Positions 54,827-64,000 are shown, numbered from the stretch's first letter. The stretch is 64,000 bases of DNA from Methanocorpusculum parvum (GCA_002287215.1 LMVO01000012.1:62001-126000), one strand, 5' to 3'. The notes: generated by a model from the sequence alone, not told the origin. A program made the numbers and translations.

Positions 54827-55441
54827 TTAGAGGATTTTCTGTGTGAAGGCAACCTGACCGGAGATCCTGGTTATGCGCACTTTCACATTCTGGCCGGCCT
54901 TGGTTCCGGCAACATACAGGATATATTTCCCGATTCTTGCAACGCCGTCGCCTTTCTTACTGATAGACTCGATATGGACCTCAAGTTCCTTACCCTCCTC
55001 AATAGCAGGACCCTGCACCTCGGTCTTTGCTTTTCGTTTCCGGATCGGCCGCTTTGATCCGCACGCTTCACAAAGAAGCATCAATACGCGGTCATCTTTC
55101 ACAAGTTTCGTGTCAGGCCGGCCGCACTCCGAACATATGACGTAATCGCCGACATACGTATCAACGATCGCATCGAACTGAGCCTGCTCGAACTTTCCAT
55201 TGAACACCGCGCGGTTTCCGTCGATCTTTCCGGCAGTACCGAGCTCACCTAAAATGAACTTCATGAAATGATCCTTATCGCGGTTGAGTGAATCGATAAT
55301 ATCAGAAAAGTTCTCAAGAACCGTCGTTTTACCCTCGATATAGATCTTCGCCTTCGGCATAACAAACCGTTCGCCCGTCTCCGTAGGCTCGCCCATCCCG
55401 GAATACGCGGTCTTTAACATATCTTCGTATGACTGCACCAT
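54827..55441 (-). CDS. translation initiation factor aIF2 beta fused to a TRAM domain
   Basis: A 204-residue protein. Residues 1-130 are aIF2-beta: the core domain (DHFMKFILGELGTAGKIDG) and a zinc ribbon with C103, C106, C124 and C127. Residues about 145-204 form a TRAM RNA-binding domain (GKELEVHIESISKKGDGVAR, KYILYVAGTKAGQNVKVRI). aIF2 delivers initiator tRNA. The ATG at 55441 starts the conserved MVQSYEDML; the upstream open frame is rejected. Confidence 0.93.
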   Translation of the reverse strand: MVQSYEDMLKTAYSGMGEPTETGERFVMPKAKIYIEGKTTVLENFSDIIDSLNRDKDHFMKFILGELGTAGKIDGNRAVFNGKFEQAQFDAIVDTYVGDYVICSECGRPDTKLVKDDRVLMLLCEACGSKRPIRKRKAKTEVQGPAIEEGKELEVHIESISKKGDGVARIGKYILYVAGTKAGQNVKVRITRISGQVAFTQKIL

Positions 55442-55644
55442 AATACTTAGACATTGGTCGTAAGAACATATAGGTCTGATGCAGACGGGAAAACCGACCC
55501 ATGGCATTTGAATCGCGCCGTGCCATAATATTTTGTCAAATACGAAGAGGGGGAAGAGAAAAAAGCGGGCCCGAACACAGAAAGACTTTTGTCATTTCAA
55601 AAAAGGAGGTACAGTACAATAACATCTGCGTTTGGAATTTTTTC

Positions 55645-56808
55645 ATGATACAGAGAGTTGAGTCCGGCATATCCCCGATAATCAGCGTCATACTGCTCAT
55701 ATTTTTAACTCTGGTTCTGGTCGGAGCAGCAGCACTGGTATTTTTCAGTTTCGCCGGCGATACCGCGGATGCAAAACACACCTATCTTACTGCCGAAGCG
55801 ACAGGCAGCAGCATTGACCCCCTCTTGATCCATCTCTGGAAAACTGACGAGGGATCCGCCCTGAAATCAGTATATGTTTCGGTCAGCACACCTGCCGGCA
55901 TATCCGTCGGGACACCCTGCCCGGAGCAGGAAAGATATATTGAAGGATGCAGCATCCCAATCAGATTCGATATCGGATTTCCTAAAGGCAGCTACCCGAT
56001 GACCGTGACCGGCGTCTTTGATGACGGGAGCGAGCAGGTTCTCTGCATCAGGACCATGACCCTGGAAGCTGAGGGACAAAAGATACAGGAAGTAAGTACA
56101 GAAAAGCTGATCCTGGTTGCAGAATATCGCAGCTGGAAACCAAATCAGATTTATCTGACCGACACAACACCCTACACAAATAGAAGTAACGTTTCCTACT
56201 GGATGCTTGACTTGGGATATACCGGAGCCGTCACACAGATATTATTCGAACCGCTTGTTGGTGTTGAGTATACATACCCCTTAGAGGTATTCACCAGCCC
56301 GGAACAAGACTTTCTGATCACATATACGGCATATTATACCGACGGGAAAACCAAAACCACCATCCGGAAAACAATACGGCTCCATACAAGCGAACAGGAA
56401 GATGAAATCGGAGAATTCATCGGAAATTATAAGATCGGGGGAGAATCCCTCCAGGGAACAGGAGATTCCACACATCACATACCGCTGATTGGAACAACAT
56501 CCGCCGAGATATGGAGAGAGGATATTGCCGGGAGATATATCATAGTGGACGGACATAACGTCCCTGCTCTTCAGATCAATCTTAATTCACCTAAAAATGG
56601 AGCATATTCAGTGACCGTCATCTGCGATACCGAATTCCGCGTGGGCAGTACCGCATATTTTGCGAGCGGTGAGACCTATGAAGGAAATCTGTCGACATTC
56701 TACCCGAATACGGCAAACAAATCCTCAATAACCGCCACCCTCAGCGTATATGACATAAACAAAACAAAACTTGCCGAACAGACAACCCTCATCATCATAC
56801 GGGAATAA
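55645..56808 (+). CDS. type IV pilin-like surface protein
   Basis: A 387-residue protein with an archaeal pilin-type N-terminus: short basic leader MIQRVESG, then the hydrophobic ISPIISVILLIFLTLVLVGA. A class III signal peptidase would cut after the glycine. The large extracellular part is rich in Thr, Ser and Tyr with beta-strand character and only two cysteines pairs at most; it has no named domain. The start is the ATG at 55645 because the upstream extension is basic and non-coding. It is much longer than a usual pilin. Confidence 0.7.
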   Translation: MIQRVESGISPIISVILLIFLTLVLVGAAALVFFSFAGDTADAKHTYLTAEATGSSIDPLLIHLWKTDEGSALKSVYVSVSTPAGISVGTPCPEQERYIEGCSIPIRFDIGFPKGSYPMTVTGVFDDGSEQVLCIRTMTLEAEGQKIQEVSTEKLILVAEYRSWKPNQIYLTDTTPYTNRSNVSYWMLDLGYTGAVTQILFEPLVGVEYTYPLEVFTSPEQDFLITYTAYYTDGKTKTTIRKTIRLHTSEQEDEIGEFIGNYKIGGESLQGTGDSTHHIPLIGTTSAEIWREDIAGRYIIVDGHNVPALQINLNSPKNGAYSVTVICDTEFRVGSTAYFASGETYEGNLSTFYPNTANKSSITATLSVYDINKTKLAEQTTLIIIRE

Positions 56809-56831
56809 AAAAGGAGGAGAAAAAGAGCCGC

Positions 56832-58049
56832 TCAGTTGCCAAACTTCTTCCAGGACTCTTCGAGCGCAGCGATCGCCGGAAGTTTCTTTCCTGTCAAAAA
56901 CTCGATACATGCGCCCCCGCCGGTTGAAAGATGAGAGTATTGGGGCTCAAGACCCAGCTGCTCGATGACCGCCGCCGTATGTCCTCCCCCGCAGACAGAA
57001 AATTCCGCATTTGCCGCTGCACGAAGCAGTTCAAAGGTCCCGGATGCAAACTTTGCCTCCTCAAAAACACCGGCCGGACCATTAAACACGATCGAACCGG
57101 ACGCCGCAAGTTCCCGGGAAAACTGCACGATCGAATCCGTACCCATATCCAGGATCGGACAGTCCTTTGGAATCGTGAGAATAGGATACTCTTTGCGCTC
57201 ATCCTGCTCTTTCACTGCCACATACTCCGGCAGCAGGACCTTATCCGGATACGAATCAAGTATCACCTTCGCTTTAGCGACCTCACCGTCATACCCGAGA
57301 GTGCGGATCAGATTTCGTGAAGGCTCGCCGATATCGATACCCTTTGCCAGATAAAACACATTGGCCACCACCCCGATGACGGCGATCTTGTCTGCTGTTT
57401 TATTCGCAAGCACATTTCCGGCCACCGCGATGGAATCATCGACCTTCGTTCCGCCCAGAACAAACGTCACCGGCCTGGGCGCCGAGGTGAACACTTTTGA
57501 AAGCATCGCGACCTCCTTTTCCATCAGAAGACCCGCCACCGTTTTCATCGCATAGGGCAGGCCCGTGATCGTCGGCTGCGACCGGTGCGCCGTGCCAAAC
57601 GCATCATACACACAAAGATCGGCCATGGCCGCAAGTTTTCTCACAAGATGGGTCTTTGCCCCTTCTTCGGGTTTCAGACTCAGATTCTCCTCAGCAGAGA
57701 ACCTGACATTCTCCAGCAGAACAACATCCCCGGGATGAGAATCATAAACTGCGCGCTTCGCGCAGCTGCCGATGATATCGTCCACATACGTGACCGGCAT
57801 CCCTAAAAGCCGCTCCAGTTTATCAGCGTGGGCCGCGAGAGTCGTGAAATCCTTTTTACCCGGCCGGCTCTGGTGTGCGATGACCACAACGCGTGCGTCT
57901 TCCAGCGCCTGCAGAGTCGGAACATGTTCACGGAATCGTTTATCATCCAGGATAGTATTGGAGGAAGGATCTATAGGGGAGTTGAAATCCACACGGACAA
58001 GAACGGTTTTTCCGCGTGTTTCAATATCTGCAAGAGTCCCGAAGTTCAT
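56832..58049 (-). CDS. pgk: phosphoglycerate kinase
   Basis: A 405-residue archaeal Pgk that interconverts 1,3-bisphosphoglycerate and 3-phosphoglycerate. Visible parts are VLVRVDFNSPID at the N-terminus, LLENVRF, VLGGTKVDDS, NGPAGVFEE and the nucleotide-end CGGGHTAAVIEQLG. It is convergent with the pilin-like gene, and only 24 bases separate their stops. Confidence 0.96.
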   Translation of the reverse strand: MNFGTLADIETRGKTVLVRVDFNSPIDPSSNTILDDKRFREHVPTLQALEDARVVVIAHQSRPGKKDFTTLAAHADKLERLLGMPVTYVDDIIGSCAKRAVYDSHPGDVVLLENVRFSAEENLSLKPEEGAKTHLVRKLAAMADLCVYDAFGTAHRSQPTITGLPYAMKTVAGLLMEKEVAMLSKVFTSAPRPVTFVLGGTKVDDSIAVAGNVLANKTADKIAVIGVVANVFYLAKGIDIGEPSRNLIRTLGYDGEVAKAKVILDSYPDKVLLPEYVAVKEQDERKEYPILTIPKDCPILDMGTDSIVQFSRELAASGSIVFNGPAGVFEEAKFASGTFELLRAAANAEFSVCGGGHTAAVIEQLGLEPQYSHLSTGGGACIEFLTGKKLPAIAALEESWKKFGN

Positions 58050-58092
58050 AGCAAAAAGATATGCTTTTCGTACCTATAAATACCCAGTGTCC

Positions 58093-59157
58093 TCAGTCTT
58101 CAGATGCTTCTTTTCCTAAATCCCCGCCGTCCGAACCCTCTGCTTTCTTTGCCGTCGCCTCATCCCTCATCCGCATTTTATCCAGCATCTTCTTTTTGGA
58201 GCGGTAATAATTCAGCGGGTGGGAAACCGACTCGCAGAGCCGGTCCTTATTCACACAGATCCCATGCGTCAGCATTGTCGCGCAGGAAGGCGTGGTATAC
58301 TCATTTGTCAGGATATGATCGACCTGATAATTCGTCATATCAGGATTATAATCCGGACTCCGCGCAAAGATCCCGCCGATCTGTTCATTGTTCATCCCCA
58401 CATTATGCAGAAACGCCGTCATCGAAAAACGCCCCGAATGGGTCAGATTCACCCCGGCAGCCGCAGCGGAGATCAGCGACTGGATACAGGGAGGATACGC
58501 CGACTCATCGATCGCCCCAAACTCGGCAAGGGTCCGTTCCTGCACTGCCGAGAGGATCTTATCGCTCCACGGCAGATACTCCCGCAAGATCGGCTCGGGA
58601 ATATCGAGCGGCAGGCCGCAAGAAAGGATGTTTCGGATCCTTTCGGCGATCAAAACATCCATCTCATCTGCAGAAACCTTCACGCGCCCGGCCAGCACAT
58701 CACGATTGATCAGCCGCCACTTCGCATCACGCACACGGGATGCAAGCTCCACATACCGGATCACAGCGAGCGATCCGTCACCGGTCTCAAGACCGAGTTC
58801 CTCACACACCCGTTTTTTCAGAAGCTGATTCTCCTCGGCATGAAAATACGCATAGACTCGGGCAGCCTCCATCCTGCAGAGCCGGTCGATCGTCCGCTTG
58901 TCTTTCGTACAGGATACGAGGACCCGTGCCAAAACATAGGTGATGATATCGGAGACCACATCATCTTCCGACTCAGGATAGACGGTTTTTCCGTTAAGTG
59001 CGAGCATGATCCGGTCGGCCGCACGGTCAAGATAGGAACAGCCGGTCGTCGAGCCGGAAAGACCGGCCATTTTGATTCCGCGGGACGCAAGCAGCCCCTG
59101 TGCTTCAGGTAAAAAAGGATAGTGAGCCAGATCGCGCTTTTCAACGGACGTACGCAT
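58093..59157 (-). CDS. priL: DNA primase large subunit PriL
   Basis: A 354-residue PriL, the iron-sulfur subunit that regulates primer synthesis. The helical N-terminus (DLAHYPFLPEAQGLL) is followed by the C-terminal cluster domain with four cysteines in PPCIQSL, PSCATML, HGICVN and DRLCESV. It lies five bases downstream of pcn on the same strand, grouping two replication genes. Confidence 0.94.
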   Translation of the reverse strand: MRTSVEKRDLAHYPFLPEAQGLLASRGIKMAGLSGSTTGCSYLDRAADRIMLALNGKTVYPESEDDVVSDIITYVLARVLVSCTKDKRTIDRLCRMEAARVYAYFHAEENQLLKKRVCEELGLETGDGSLAVIRYVELASRVRDAKWRLINRDVLAGRVKVSADEMDVLIAERIRNILSCGLPLDIPEPILREYLPWSDKILSAVQERTLAEFGAIDESAYPPCIQSLISAAAAGVNLTHSGRFSMTAFLHNVGMNNEQIGGIFARSPDYNPDMTNYQVDHILTNEYTTPSCATMLTHGICVNKDRLCESVSHPLNYYRSKKKMLDKMRMRDEATAKKAEGSDGGDLGKEASED

Positions 59158-59162
59158 AACGG

Positions 59163-59906
59163 TTAATCTGCCTCGATCCTCGGAGCAAGAAGATAGCCCA
59201 CACTTCCTTTGCCGCCTGCATAGACGAAGGAAAACTGGACAGGATGATCAGTCCCCAGACGGATCTGCACCTTGTCCGCACGGCTGATGGATTTGCCCAT
59301 ATCCTTCAGATAGTCCAGAGAGAACAGGGATTTTGCATCGGCACAGGTGATATAATGGACATCTTCGCCGGCAAGCTCGCGTTTGATCCGGTCGGAATCA
59401 CCGTCGGCATTCATCGTAAAAACGCAGGTCTCGGCAGAAACGGCAAGGGAGATCTTATCAGAAACCATCGCTGATGCCTTGATCGCATCATAGAACATGA
59501 TGCCCGGTATCTCGAAGGTGGCAGGGAGGTTCAGGTTCGGCGCGTTCGGGTCTTTTCTGATGGTCTTTGTATCGAGGAGGGTTATTGAATATTCATACCC
59601 GCCGAAGCTGATCTTAAGTTTTTTGCCTGAGTCGTCGAGTTCAAGAGAGACGATATCCGTCTTGCCGATCATCGACATCATCGATCTGATCTTTTCTATA
59701 TCGAGACCTATTTCACAGGGTTCTGCCGCAAATGTGAGAAACGCCGACGCAGAGAGCTCTAATGAAACCATGGCCACATTGGACGTATCCACCGTGATCG
59801 TTCTGATTCCCTTCTCGTCAACGTGAAGACGGCATTCGTTTACCAGTGCTGAGACCGCATCGATGGTCTCCCGGAAAATATCTGCTTCGATTGTTGCTTT
59901 TAACAT
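59163..59906 (-). CDS. pcn: DNA sliding clamp PCNA
   Basis: A 247-residue homotrimeric clamp. Family landmarks are MLKATIEADIFRETIDAVSA at the start, VDTSNVAMVSLEL, the interdomain connector after residue 115 and the ending SVGYLLAPRIEAD-type (in part). I use the ATG at 59906, the standard PCNA start. NreA at 16920 carries a PIP box that should bind it. Confidence 0.96.
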   Translation of the reverse strand: MLKATIEADIFRETIDAVSALVNECRLHVDEKGIRTITVDTSNVAMVSLELSASAFLTFAAEPCEIGLDIEKIRSMMSMIGKTDIVSLELDDSGKKLKISFGGYEYSITLLDTKTIRKDPNAPNLNLPATFEIPGIMFYDAIKASAMVSDKISLAVSAETCVFTMNADGDSDRIKRELAGEDVHYITCADAKSLFSLDYLKDMGKSISRADKVQIRLGTDHPVQFSFVYAGGKGSVGYLLAPRIEAD

Positions 59907-59934
59907 CAGTATAACCCCTTGACACACTCTCTTA

Positions 59935-59990
59935 TACCAGCGTGACAAACTTTAATAGTATAATTATATCCGCGCTCATATAAGATATAC
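59935..59990. promoter_or_regulatory. divergent promoter region for pcn and rlmE
   Basis: The 105-base gap holds TATA-like stretches: TATAATTATA at about 59959-59968 and GGTATAAGAGA (minus strand, about 59930-59938) for pcn, and CATATAAGATATA at about 59978-59990 for rlmE. GGAGG precedes the rlmE start. Confidence 0.5.
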
Positions 59991-60011
59991 GTTAAGTTGG
60001 GAGGAAAACAC

Positions 60012-60623
60012 ATGGGATCACAATGGACAAAAGATAATGTATATAGAAAAGCCATGCGGGATGGATATAGGGCCCGCTCGGCATACAAACTCATCGATAT
60101 CAATGAACGATTCAACGTTATCCGGAACACGGACAATGTGGTGGATCTCGGCGCGGCCCCGGGAAGCTGGCTTCAGGTCTTAAAAACGATGACCGAAGGT
60201 CAGCTCTGCGGAGTTGACCTGAACCCGATCATCTCACTGGAAAATGTCATAACCATCACCGGGGATTTCACCGATCCGGCCGTTCAGGCAAAGGTCAGAG
60301 AAGCGATGCCGCTTGTGAATGTGGTGGTCTGCGATGCCTCACCCCACCTTTCCGGAGCAAAATCCTATGACCAGGCACGAGTCATGGGTCTGAACGAGGA
60401 AGCCCTCAACTTTGCCTCCACCCTGCTCAAACAGGGAGGGAATCTGGTCATGAAATCCTTCCAGGGTTCGGACTTCAACGAGCTTCTTGAACTGGTGAAA
60501 GAGAAGTTCTACTCGGTGCGGGTCATCCGTTCCACGGCGACCCGCCGGGGAAGTACCGAATGTTATATCATTGCAAAGAACTTCATTGGGGAAGGAAATG
60601 ACGACAGAAAGAGACGCGAGTGA
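60012..60623 (+). CDS. rlmE: 23S rRNA 2'-O-methyltransferase RlmE (FtsJ)
   Basis: A 203-residue SAM enzyme that methylates 23S rRNA. It has RARSAYKLIDIN, the SAM motif VVDLGAAPGSWLQVL, and the catalytic tetrad in KL, CDASPHLSG, MKSFQG and STECYI. The ATG at 60012 has GGGAGG upstream. It overlaps moaA by 26 bases. Confidence 0.95.
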   Translation: MGSQWTKDNVYRKAMRDGYRARSAYKLIDINERFNVIRNTDNVVDLGAAPGSWLQVLKTMTEGQLCGVDLNPIISLENVITITGDFTDPAVQAKVREAMPLVNVVVCDASPHLSGAKSYDQARVMGLNEEALNFASTLLKQGGNLVMKSFQGSDFNELLELVKEKFYSVRVIRSTATRRGSTECYIIAKNFIGEGNDDRKRRE

Positions 60624-61563
60624 GATCCTAACTGACTCATACAACCGAACGATTTCAAATGTCAGGATAGCCGTGACCAGCGCGTGTGATCTCCGGTGTA
60701 TCTACTGCCACAGAGAGGGGGAGGGGGACAACGGATGTACGCGGGATGAACGGACCTCCCAGATGACCCAGGAAGAGATCGCGGAGCTTATCGGCGTTTT
60801 TGCCGAACTTGGCGTCAGGACGATCAAACTCACCGGCGGAGAGCCGCTTCTCCGCCCCGATCTTCTGGATATCATCCGCTCCATTCCCCCCCACATCGAG
60901 TCGTCACTGACAACGAACGGGACCCATCTTGCGAAACTCGCAGGTCAGCTGAAAGCAGCAGGTCTTTCCCGGGTGAATGTGAGTCTTGACACTATGGACC
61001 GGGAAACCTACAAAAAGATCACCGGGCGTGACCGGCTGAAGGATGTTCTTGACGGGATCGATGCGGCACTCGCGGCAGGCCTTACACCAGTAAAACTGAA
61101 CATGGTCGTCTTAAAAGGTATGAACGATCAGGAGATCGATGAGTTCCTGGCCTTTGTGCGTGCACGCGGGGAGAATCTCATTCTGCAGATCATCGAACTC
61201 ATGGATATCAACGGATGGACCGACGATATGGATCCTGCCGTCCACGGAAATGCTCAACTCGTTGCCGATCTTGAAAAAGAGTTCGCCAAACATTCCTCGC
61301 AGGTGACGACCCGCCATATGCACCACAGGAGAAAATATCTGGTGAACGGCGCCCTTGTTGAGGTCGTCAGGCCGATGCACAATCCGGAGTTTTGTGCAAA
61401 CTGCAACCGGCTGAGGGTGACCTCGGACGGGCTATTGAAGCCCTGCCTTCTCAAAACCGGAAACGAGGTCTCTATCCGCGGGCTGCACGGAGACGAGCTC
61501 AAGGCGGCGATCGGGGCTGCAGTGAAAAACCGCAGTCCGTATTTTTGTCCAGAAGAGAGCTGA
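60598..61563 (+). CDS. moaA: GTP 3',8-cyclase MoaA
   Basis: A 321-residue radical-SAM enzyme that starts molybdopterin synthesis, needed for the formylmethanofuran dehydrogenase cofactor. The SAM cluster cysteines are C30, C34 and C37 (ACDLRCIYC). The C-terminal cluster uses EFCANCNRLR and KPCLLK. I chose the ATG at 60598 with GGGGAAGG upstream. The end is FCPEES, without the terminal GG found in bacterial MoaA. Confidence 0.93.
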   Translation: MTTERDASEILTDSYNRTISNVRIAVTSACDLRCIYCHREGEGDNGCTRDERTSQMTQEEIAELIGVFAELGVRTIKLTGGEPLLRPDLLDIIRSIPPHIESSLTTNGTHLAKLAGQLKAAGLSRVNVSLDTMDRETYKKITGRDRLKDVLDGIDAALAAGLTPVKLNMVVLKGMNDQEIDEFLAFVRARGENLILQIIELMDINGWTDDMDPAVHGNAQLVADLEKEFAKHSSQVTTRHMHHRRKYLVNGALVEVVRPMHNPEFCANCNRLRVTSDGLLKPCLLKTGNEVSIRGLHGDELKAAIGAAVKNRSPYFCPEES

Positions 61564-61750
61564 GCTCTTCTTCTCTGTTTTTTCCAAAATCCTCTGCACG
61601 TGACGGGTTGAAGATCCGACAGTCAATACCAATCGCCAGCTGCTTACCGGTATCCAGTCTAAGAACTGACCCGCAAAAACTATGCCGAAACGCGTTTTTT
61701 CATCCATGCGTTAATTACGGGATAACGCAAATATTATTATAGATATCGCT

Positions 61751-63439
61751 ATGACTGAAGAAAAAGGCAACATTGGAGACTACGAGGAAACCTACAAAAC
61801 CTTCTCCATCGACGTCCCCAAACATTACAATTTTGCGTTTGACGTCATTGACGCCTGGGCAAAACGCGATCGCAACCATCTTGCGATGATATGGACCAAC
61901 CAGGACGGTGAAGAAAAAAAGTTCACCTTCTGGGATCTGATGATCCACTCAAACGAAGCGGCCAATATCCTGATGAAGTTCGGCATCCAGAAAGGTGACC
62001 GTGTTCTTCTGATGCTGCCGCGTGTTCCCGAGTGGTGGACCCTGGTTCTCGGTATCATGAAGCTCGGCGCGGTGTTCAGCCCCTCGCCCCACATGCTTAC
62101 TGTCAAAGATATCGCCTACCGTATGAAGGTCGGCGGATTTAAAATGGTCATCACCGACAGTGAGAATATGGCAAAGGTGGATGAGGTCGCGACCCAGTGC
62201 CCCCACCTTCAGCTGCGAATGACCGTGGATGATAAACCCGGCCAGAAACTTCCCGGCCAGTGGATCGGCTACCAGAACGAGCTCAAATACCCGGCGCCCG
62301 TCTCGACAAAACTGGTCAGTTCGACCGGACGCAAGGTCCTCTCGACCGACCCGATGCTGATCTACTTCACATCAGGTACTACAAAAGACCCGAAGATGGT
62401 TCTTCACGATTATGCCCATCCGCTCGGACAGATCGTGACCGCAAAGTTCTGGCACGATCTCACGGAACATGATGTTCACTTCACGGTCTCGGATACCGGC
62501 TGGGCAAAATGCGGCTGGGGAAAGATCTACGGTCAGTGGATCTGCGGTGCCTGTATTTTCGTCTACGATTACCGGACGAAGTTCCATGCGACCGAGCTTC
62601 TCCCGCTCATCGAACGCTACGGGATCACCTCGTTCTGCGCGCCGCCGACGATCTACCGGATGCTGATCATCGCCGATCTGAAGAAGTTCTCGTTCTCTGA
62701 ACTCAGGACATGCACAAGCGCCGGCGAACCGCTGAACCCCGAAGTCATCAGGATCTGGCGCGAGGGAACAGGCATCACGATCCGCGAAGGCTACGGACAG
62801 ACCGAAACCTGCTGCTGTATTGCGACCCTGCCCGGAATGGAAGTAAAACAGGGATCGATGGGAAAACCCGTCCCCGGCTGGCACATCCAGCTCCAGGACG
62901 ATGACGGACATGAAGTGGTGCAGGGAGATATCGGCAAGATCGCGGTCTCACTGAACCCGCGACCGGTCGGACTTATCAAAGAGTATCTTAACAATCCCGA
63001 AGAAAACGCTGCGATGTTCGTGAACGGCTGGTATTACACCGGAGACAAAGCACGTCTGGATGAGGACGGATACTTCTGGTTCGTCGGAAGAAATGATGAT
63101 GTGATCAAAAGTTCCGGATACCGTATCTCCCCGTTCGAGGTGGAATCTACCCTCCTTGAGCACCCTGCAGTCAAAGAGAGCGCAGTCGTCGGATCGCCCG
63201 ACGAGATCCGCGGCATGGTGATCAAGGCATTCATCGTTCTGCATTCCGGGTATCAGCCTACCGAGAAACTCGCCAAGGATATCCAGGAGTACGTGAAGCG
63301 GACGACCGCGCCGTACAAATATCCGCGTCTTATCGAGTTCGTTTCCGATCTGCCGAAGTCATTTTCGGGAAAGATCAAACGCGGCGAACTCCGCGAACGC
63401 GAGATGAAACGGTTCGAAGAGGAAAACACCGATCAGTAA
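61751..63439 (+). CDS. medium-chain-type acyl-CoA synthetase (MACS family, AMP-forming)
   Basis: A 562-residue ANL ligase of the MACS branch, different from the tandem trio at 38-43 kb. Motifs are YFTSGTTKDPKMVLHDYA (A3), REGYGQTETCC (A5), YTGDKARLDEDGY (A7) and the A10 lysine in SFSGKIKRGELR. It probably activates a medium- or branched-chain acid; similar proteins are known in other methanogens. It has its own promoter region (61564-61750). Confidence 0.92.
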   Translation: MTEEKGNIGDYEETYKTFSIDVPKHYNFAFDVIDAWAKRDRNHLAMIWTNQDGEEKKFTFWDLMIHSNEAANILMKFGIQKGDRVLLMLPRVPEWWTLVLGIMKLGAVFSPSPHMLTVKDIAYRMKVGGFKMVITDSENMAKVDEVATQCPHLQLRMTVDDKPGQKLPGQWIGYQNELKYPAPVSTKLVSSTGRKVLSTDPMLIYFTSGTTKDPKMVLHDYAHPLGQIVTAKFWHDLTEHDVHFTVSDTGWAKCGWGKIYGQWICGACIFVYDYRTKFHATELLPLIERYGITSFCAPPTIYRMLIIADLKKFSFSELRTCTSAGEPLNPEVIRIWREGTGITIREGYGQTETCCCIATLPGMEVKQGSMGKPVPGWHIQLQDDDGHEVVQGDIGKIAVSLNPRPVGLIKEYLNNPEENAAMFVNGWYYTGDKARLDEDGYFWFVGRNDDVIKSSGYRISPFEVESTLLEHPAVKESAVVGSPDEIRGMVIKAFIVLHSGYQPTEKLAKDIQEYVKRTTAPYKYPRLIEFVSDLPKSFSGKIKRGELREREMKRFEEENTDQ

Positions 63440-63609
63440 GAAACAAACCAGCGGGTATTCGCGTGAGACGGATATTCCCCTGTCTTTTTTTCCCGGGACG
63501 GGGCGGTTCTCCGCGAATAAAACCGCATGTATATTTAGCAGAACGTCGAATATGTAAAAGCACGTCTGTGCAATGGTCCCTTTGTGAAGTCAAAGGAGTC
63601 TGATCACTT

Positions 63610-63694
63610 GCGAAGGTAGCCAAGCCAGGTTAAAGGCGCCAGCTTCAGGGGCTGGTCTCGTAGGAGTTCTGGGGTTCGAATCCCTTCCTTCGCA
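63610..63694 (+). tRNA. tRNA-Leu (anticodon CAG)
   Basis: An 85-base class II tRNA with acceptor GCGAAGG/CCTTCGC and discriminator A. The loop UUCAGGG on stem CCAGC/GCUGG gives CAG. A long variable arm is present. A T7 run follows at about 63697-63703. Confidence 0.94.
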
Positions 63695-63775
63695 CTGTTT
63701 TTTTAACACGTTCTTTAGCATGAGAGCGGAGTGTTTCGATCTTAAAAAAAGGATTTTCCCAACCGGGAAAAATAC

Positions 63776-64000
63776 TCATTCCAGCTCAAACGCGCCGGAA
63801 TACAGCTGATAATACCGTCCGCCTTCAGCGATCAGCTTTTCATGACTGCCCCGCTCGATGATCCTGCCTGACTCAAGGACCATGATCACATCAGCATTAT
63901 GCACCGTTGAAAGCCGGTGGGCGATCACAAAAACCGTGCGTCCCTTCATCAGGGAATCCATGCCTGCCTGGACAATAGCCTCGGTTCGCGTATCGATACT
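63776..64000 (-). CDS. ABC exporter ATP-binding domain, C-terminal fragment (runs off the window)
   Basis: The last 74 residues of an MsbA-like ABC transporter. It reads SIDTRTE after the Walker B region, then VFVIAHRLSTVHNADVIMVL with the switch histidine, and ends with a short helix. The 5' part is outside the window. The gene is convergent with tRNA-Leu. Confidence 0.9.
   Translation of the reverse strand, partial: SIDTRTEAIVQAGMDSLMKGRTVFVIAHRLSTVHNADVIMVLESGRIIERGSHEKLIAEGGRYYQLYSGAFELE

Overview
The window is a slice of the chromosome of a hydrogenotrophic methanogenic archaeon. The family set points to the order Methanomicrobiales, and a Methanocorpusculum-like genome is my best guess; that is an inference from gene content, not a database match. 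The supporting genes are an Eha-type energy-converting hydrogenase joined to formylmethanofuran dehydrogenase subunits, the YcaO/TfuA pair linked to methyl-coenzyme M reductase thioamidation, an archaeal A1AO ATP synthase, archaeal RNA polymerase subunits D, K, L and N, the GatDE amidotransferase, an aIF2-beta carrying a TRAM domain, PCNA and the primase large subunit. Genes are tightly packed, with many ATGA overlaps. I saw no CRISPR array, intact insertion sequence or rRNA.

Layout. 1-6.7 kb: the 3' part of an eha operon (H to O plus a four-cluster ferredoxin) running straight into fwdA and fwdC. 6.9-11.8 kb: argH-gatD-gatE, then a small basic protein. 12-18.7 kb: a tRNA methylthiotransferase, polyphosphate kinase, an HdeD-like membrane protein, a possible 196-bp miniature element, a MerR-like protein, the repair protein NreA and a flavodoxin-like protein. 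18.8-23.9 kb: a seven-gene minus-strand run (ycaO, tfuA, thiF-like, PspC, stand-alone DUF5591, IMPACT, a small Cys protein) facing a divergent msrAB fusion. 24.1-27 kb: a hairpin-rich spacer, hypD, a HAD phosphatase, tRNA-Arg and a lipoprotein with a methyltransferase-like fold. 27.1-35.5 kb: the complete ATP synthase operon H-I-K-E-C-F-A-B-D.

35.7-38.3 kb: a metallo-beta-lactamase-fold protein and an HD/ThiN/S17e operon. 38.3-43.6 kb: three tandem acyl-CoA synthetase paralogues. 43.7-48.2 kb: tRNA-Gly, an ACT protein, sua5 and copA with a fused CopZ, preceded by a winged-helix regulator that has a palindrome at its promoter. 48.3-54.3 kb: one long minus-strand operon for ribosomal proteins and RNA polymerase (S13, S4, S11, RpoD, L18e, L13, S9, RpoN, tRNA-Pro, RpoK, enolase, S2), with tRNA-Ser just upstream. 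54.5-61.6 kb: RpoL, aIF2-beta-TRAM, a pilin-like protein, Pgk, PriL, PCNA, RlmE and MoaA. 61.7-64 kb: a second type of acyl-CoA synthetase, tRNA-Leu and the end of an ABC exporter.

How the parts connect. Eha uses the ion gradient to make low-potential electrons from H2, and Fwd uses those electrons to reduce CO2 to formyl-methanofuran. HypD matures the NiFe centre of EhaO. The A1AO synthase harvests the gradient built by the methanogenic pathway. YcaO/TfuA likely finish methyl-coenzyme M reductase. The rest is information processing and housekeeping.
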